A stretch of DNA of 26,266 nt, taken from an uncultured Bacilli bacterium. Its GTDB lineage: Bacteria; Bacillota_I; Bacilli_A; RF39; UBA660. Both the position numbers and the translations under genes were made by a program. The stretch covers positions 1-26,266 of the forward strand of contig CAKOYV010000016.1 of assembly GCA_934131005.1 (NCBI GenBank). Reading direction: 5' to 3'. Positions 23,673-26,266 of this stretch are shown here, piece by piece. How positions within the stretch are numbered: the stretch's first letter is position 1; each line of letters starts with the position of its first letter. The notes beneath the pieces were generated by a model. It was not told the origin of the DNA and ran no database searches. It saw only the letters and a list, made by a program, of their open reading frames with translations.

Positions 23673-26168
23673 ATGCTAAAGATTTTTAAAAAATTATTTG
23701 ATAATGAATATAAAGAATTAGAAAGATTCAAAGCAATAGCTGATGAAATAGATTCTTTAGATGAAGAAATTTCTAAATTAAGTGATAAAGAGCTAAAAGA
23801 ATATACTAAAGTATTTCAAAAAAGATTAAAAGATGGTGAAACACTAGATGATATCCTTGTAGAGGCTTTTGCCGTTTGTCGTGAAGCTGCCTACAGAACT
23901 ATTGGTATGAAACCATTCTATTGCCAATTATTAGGAGGATTAGCAATCCATTATGGAAATATAGCGGAAATGAAAACTGGTGAAGGAAAAACATTGACAG
24001 AAACTCTACCAGCTTACTTAAATGCCCTAGATGGCAAAGGTGTTCATATTATTACAGTTAACGAATTTCTATCTCAAAGGGACTCTGAATGGATGGGAAA
24101 TGTTTTTAGATTTTTAGGATTAACTGTAGGACTAAATTTAAGAGAATTAAGTCCCGAAGAAAAAAGGGCTGCCTATAACTGTGATATTTTATATACAACA
24201 AATAATGAACTAGGTTTTGACTACCTAAGAGATAATATGGTTGTAAAAAAAGAAAATCGTGTTCAAAGACCATTAAATTTTTGTATCGTTGATGAGGTTG
24301 ACTCAGTCCTAATAGATGAGGCTAGAACTCCATTAATAATTTCAGGAGGAGTAGCTAAATCAGCTAATTTATATCTAGAAGCTGATAGCTTTGTAAAAGG
24401 ATTAGTTGAAAATGAAGATTACATCATGGATGAGAAAACAAAAAGTATCAATTTATCTGATGAAGGAACTAAAAAAGCTGAGAAGCATTTTAATCTAAAA
24501 AATTTATATGATATAGATAATACATCATTGGTTCATCACATAAGTCAAGCCTTAAGAGCCAATTATTTCATGCATAGAGATGTAGATTATGTCGTTCAAG
24601 ATAATAAAATAGTAATAGTTGATCAATTTACTGGTCGTCTAATGAAAGGAAGAGCTTTCTCAGAAGGATTGCATCAAGCAATTGAAGCAAAAGAAAGAGT
24701 ACAAATCCAACAAGAAACTAAAACTCTAGCAACTATAACATTTCAAAATTTATTTAGAATGTATAAAAAATTATCTGGTATGACAGGTACAGCAAAAACA
24801 GAAGAAGAAGAATTCAGAAATATTTATAATATGTATGTAATTCAAATTCCAACAAATAAGCCAGTTATAAGAGAAGATGCTGTTGACTTACTATATCCTG
24901 GCAAATCAGGTAAATACAAAGCAATTGTTAATGAAATAGAACGTAGACATAAATTAGGACAACCAATTCTAGTAGGTACAATAGCTATAGAGACTAGTGA
25001 ATTACTAAGTAAAATGTTAACAAAGAAAAAAATACCACACGAAGTATTAAACGCCAAAAACAATGCTCGTGAAGCTGAAATAATAGCAAAAGCAGGAGCA
25101 AAAGGAGCAGTAACTATCGCAACTAATATGGCTGGACGTGGAACAGATATTAAATTAGGTGAGGGCGTTAAAGAATTAGGTGGTTTATGCGTAATTGGAA
25201 CTGAAAGACACGAATCTCGTCGTATAGATAATCAATTAAGAGGACGTTCTGGTCGTCAAGGTGATCCAGGATTTACTCAATTCTATTTATCATTTGAAGA
25301 TGACTTAATGGTCAGATTCGGCTCAGATAAATATAAAGGAATGTTAGCAAATTTAGGATTTACTGGTGATCAAGTAGTCCAAAATAAAATGCTAGCCGGT
25401 TCATTTGAATCAGCCCAAAAAAAAGTAGAAGGAAATAACTTTGACATAAGAAAACAACTATTACAATATGACGATGTTATGAATAATCAAAGAGAAATAA
25501 TTTATGGTAAAAGAAACGAAATATTAGACCAAGACTCTATTCATGAATCAACACTAAAATTATTAAAAGAACATGTAACAGATCTAGTAATGGATCATTT
25601 AATAGAAACTACTAAATTAGAAGATAAAGATTATGATGAAATATTAGAATCGGCTAATGAAAACCTTCTAAAGACTCATCGTATAGCTATCTCAGAAATA
25701 AAAGGTAAATCAAAAGATGAAGTTATAGACTTATTATCAGATTTAGTAATAAAAGATTATGAAGAAAAATTACAAGATATTCCTGAAGAAGTAGTAGATG
25801 AGTTTGAAAAAGCCATCACTCTAAAAGTAATAGATGATCATTGGATGGAACATATTTCTATTATGAGTCAATTAAGAGAAGGAATAGGTCTAAGAGGATA
25901 TGCTAACGAAAATCCTCTACAAGCTTACACTATGGAAGGCTATGAATTATTTGATATGATGTTATCAAGAATCAATAAGGATGTTTCATTATACTTATTA
26001 AAAGCAGAGATTAGACAGAATATTGAAAGAAAAGAAAATACCCAAAAAACAATGACAAATGATGGTAAAGATTCCATAAAAATACAAGCTCATACTAAAA
26101 AAATAGGTAGGAACGACCCCTGCATTTGCGGAAGTGGCAAAAAGTACAAAAACTGTTGTGGTAAATAA
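23673..26168 (+). CDS. secA: Preprotein translocase ATPase SecA
   Basis: This is an 831-residue protein with GGAGATGAT before its ATG. The family markers are all present: helical start FKKLFDNEYKELERFKAIAD, Walker A MKTGEGKT (100-107), TTNNELGFDYLRDNM, DEVDSVLIDEARTPLIISG (Walker B from Asp207), FQNLFRMYKKLSGMTGTA, ATNMAGRGTDIKLG and QLRGRSGRQGDPG. The tail has the zinc finger C817-x-C819-x8-C828-C829 used for SecB/ribosome contact. It drives Sec-dependent export through SecYEG, including the TasA-like proteins and the lipoprotein here. The length is typical for Bacillota (Bacillus 841). hpf precedes it as in many relatives. prfB, often the next gene, does not begin in the 98 bases left. Confidence 0.97.
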   Translation: MLKIFKKLFDNEYKELERFKAIADEIDSLDEEISKLSDKELKEYTKVFQKRLKDGETLDDILVEAFAVCREAAYRTIGMKPFYCQLLGGLAIHYGNIAEMKTGEGKTLTETLPAYLNALDGKGVHIITVNEFLSQRDSEWMGNVFRFLGLTVGLNLRELSPEEKRAAYNCDILYTTNNELGFDYLRDNMVVKKENRVQRPLNFCIVDEVDSVLIDEARTPLIISGGVAKSANLYLEADSFVKGLVENEDYIMDEKTKSINLSDEGTKKAEKHFNLKNLYDIDNTSLVHHISQALRANYFMHRDVDYVVQDNKIVIVDQFTGRLMKGRAFSEGLHQAIEAKERVQIQQETKTLATITFQNLFRMYKKLSGMTGTAKTEEEEFRNIYNMYVIQIPTNKPVIREDAVDLLYPGKSGKYKAIVNEIERRHKLGQPILVGTIAIETSELLSKMLTKKKIPHEVLNAKNNAREAEIIAKAGAKGAVTIATNMAGRGTDIKLGEGVKELGGLCVIGTERHESRRIDNQLRGRSGRQGDPGFTQFYLSFEDDLMVRFGSDKYKGMLANLGFTGDQVVQNKMLAGSFESAQKKVEGNNFDIRKQLLQYDDVMNNQREIIYGKRNEILDQDSIHESTLKLLKEHVTDLVMDHLIETTKLEDKDYDEILESANENLLKTHRIAISEIKGKSKDEVIDLLSDLVIKDYEEKLQDIPEEVVDEFEKAITLKVIDDHWMEHISIMSQLREGIGLRGYANENPLQAYTMEGYELFDMMLSRINKDVSLYLLKAEIRQNIERKENTQKTMTNDGKDSIKIQAHTKKIGRNDPCICGSGKKYKNCCGK

Positions 26169-26200
26169 CCTCGCAAACCCTTATAAAACAAGGAATTGTT
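26169..26200. repeat. Motif copy B, directly after the secA stop
   Basis: CCTCGCAAA, CCTTATAAAA, CAAGGAATT shares almost all positions with 2028-2064, including CCTT/AAGG arms around a 7-base centre. The outer TTTGC arm of copy A is not kept. It is a candidate recombination core site or mobile-element end. Confidence 0.5.
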
Positions 26201-26220
26201 AAAAATAGAAAAAATGATAA

Positions 26221-26259
26221 ATTTGTCCACAGATGACAATTTGTCCACGATTTGTCCAC
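26221..26259 (+). repeat. Three ATTTGTCCAC direct repeats
   Basis: The copies are at 26221-26230, 26239-26248 and 26250-26259, with start-to-start steps of 18 and 11 bases. Each contains TTGTCCAC(A/G), one mismatch from the DnaA box TTATCCACA, and each could equally be an arm-type integrase site. The window ends 7 bases later. Confidence 0.7.
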
Positions 26260-26266
26260 ATAGCAT

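Overview
The window comes from a strongly AT-rich, low-GC Gram-positive bacterium (Bacillota) using the standard code: TGA acts as a stop (for example after the 3609 gene) and Trp is TGG. YlmH, CwlJ, a ClpC-type ATPase, long-form HPF followed by SecA with a zinc-binding tail, a CBS-type pyrophosphatase and NrnA point to Bacilli/Erysipelotrichia-like or gut-associated lineages; species is not decidable from sequence alone. CwlJ suggests descent from, or membership of, spore formers. Many promoters fit TTGnnn-17-TATAAT, often with an extended TG motif before the -10, and most transcription units end in a clear hairpin plus T-run.

Left part (1-4.1 kb): the end of a mobile element. A large serine recombinase (cut by the window edge) and a small protein lie directly before the 3' part of a cell-wall amidase gene with four LysM repeats. 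The amidase lacks its N-terminal half, so the element appears to sit inside it. Then come a remnant of a TPR-like gene, an inverted repeat and a stand-alone recombinase-core-like protein.

Middle (4.2-15.4 kb): a CorA-type transporter; a two-gene unit of a secreted TasA/camelysin-like protein and a membrane-anchored thioredoxin-like protein; YlmH, divergent from a lipoprotein gene; CwlJ; a ClpC-like ATPase; a CBS-PPase; and acetate kinase followed by NrnA.

Central accessory locus (15.5-21.9 kb): the most interesting region. Three TasA/camelysin-like secreted proteins, an ER-type (SipW-like) signal peptidase and a 603-residue membrane-anchored beta-repeat protein form what looks like one surface-fibre or matrix export system. 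The signal peptidase carries an about 410-residue disordered cytoplasmic extension with two sets of repeated short motifs, S/D-I/L-F and NP(F/L)F, which I do not recognise from known SipW proteins.

Right part (21.9-26.3 kb): a 34-residue ORF with its own ribosome site and terminator, HPF, an unrecognised protein with a plausible Cys-His-Asp triad, and SecA. Just after secA is a second copy of a 32-37 bp motif also found beside the amidase junction, followed by three TTGTCCAC repeats. This may be the edge of another integrated element.
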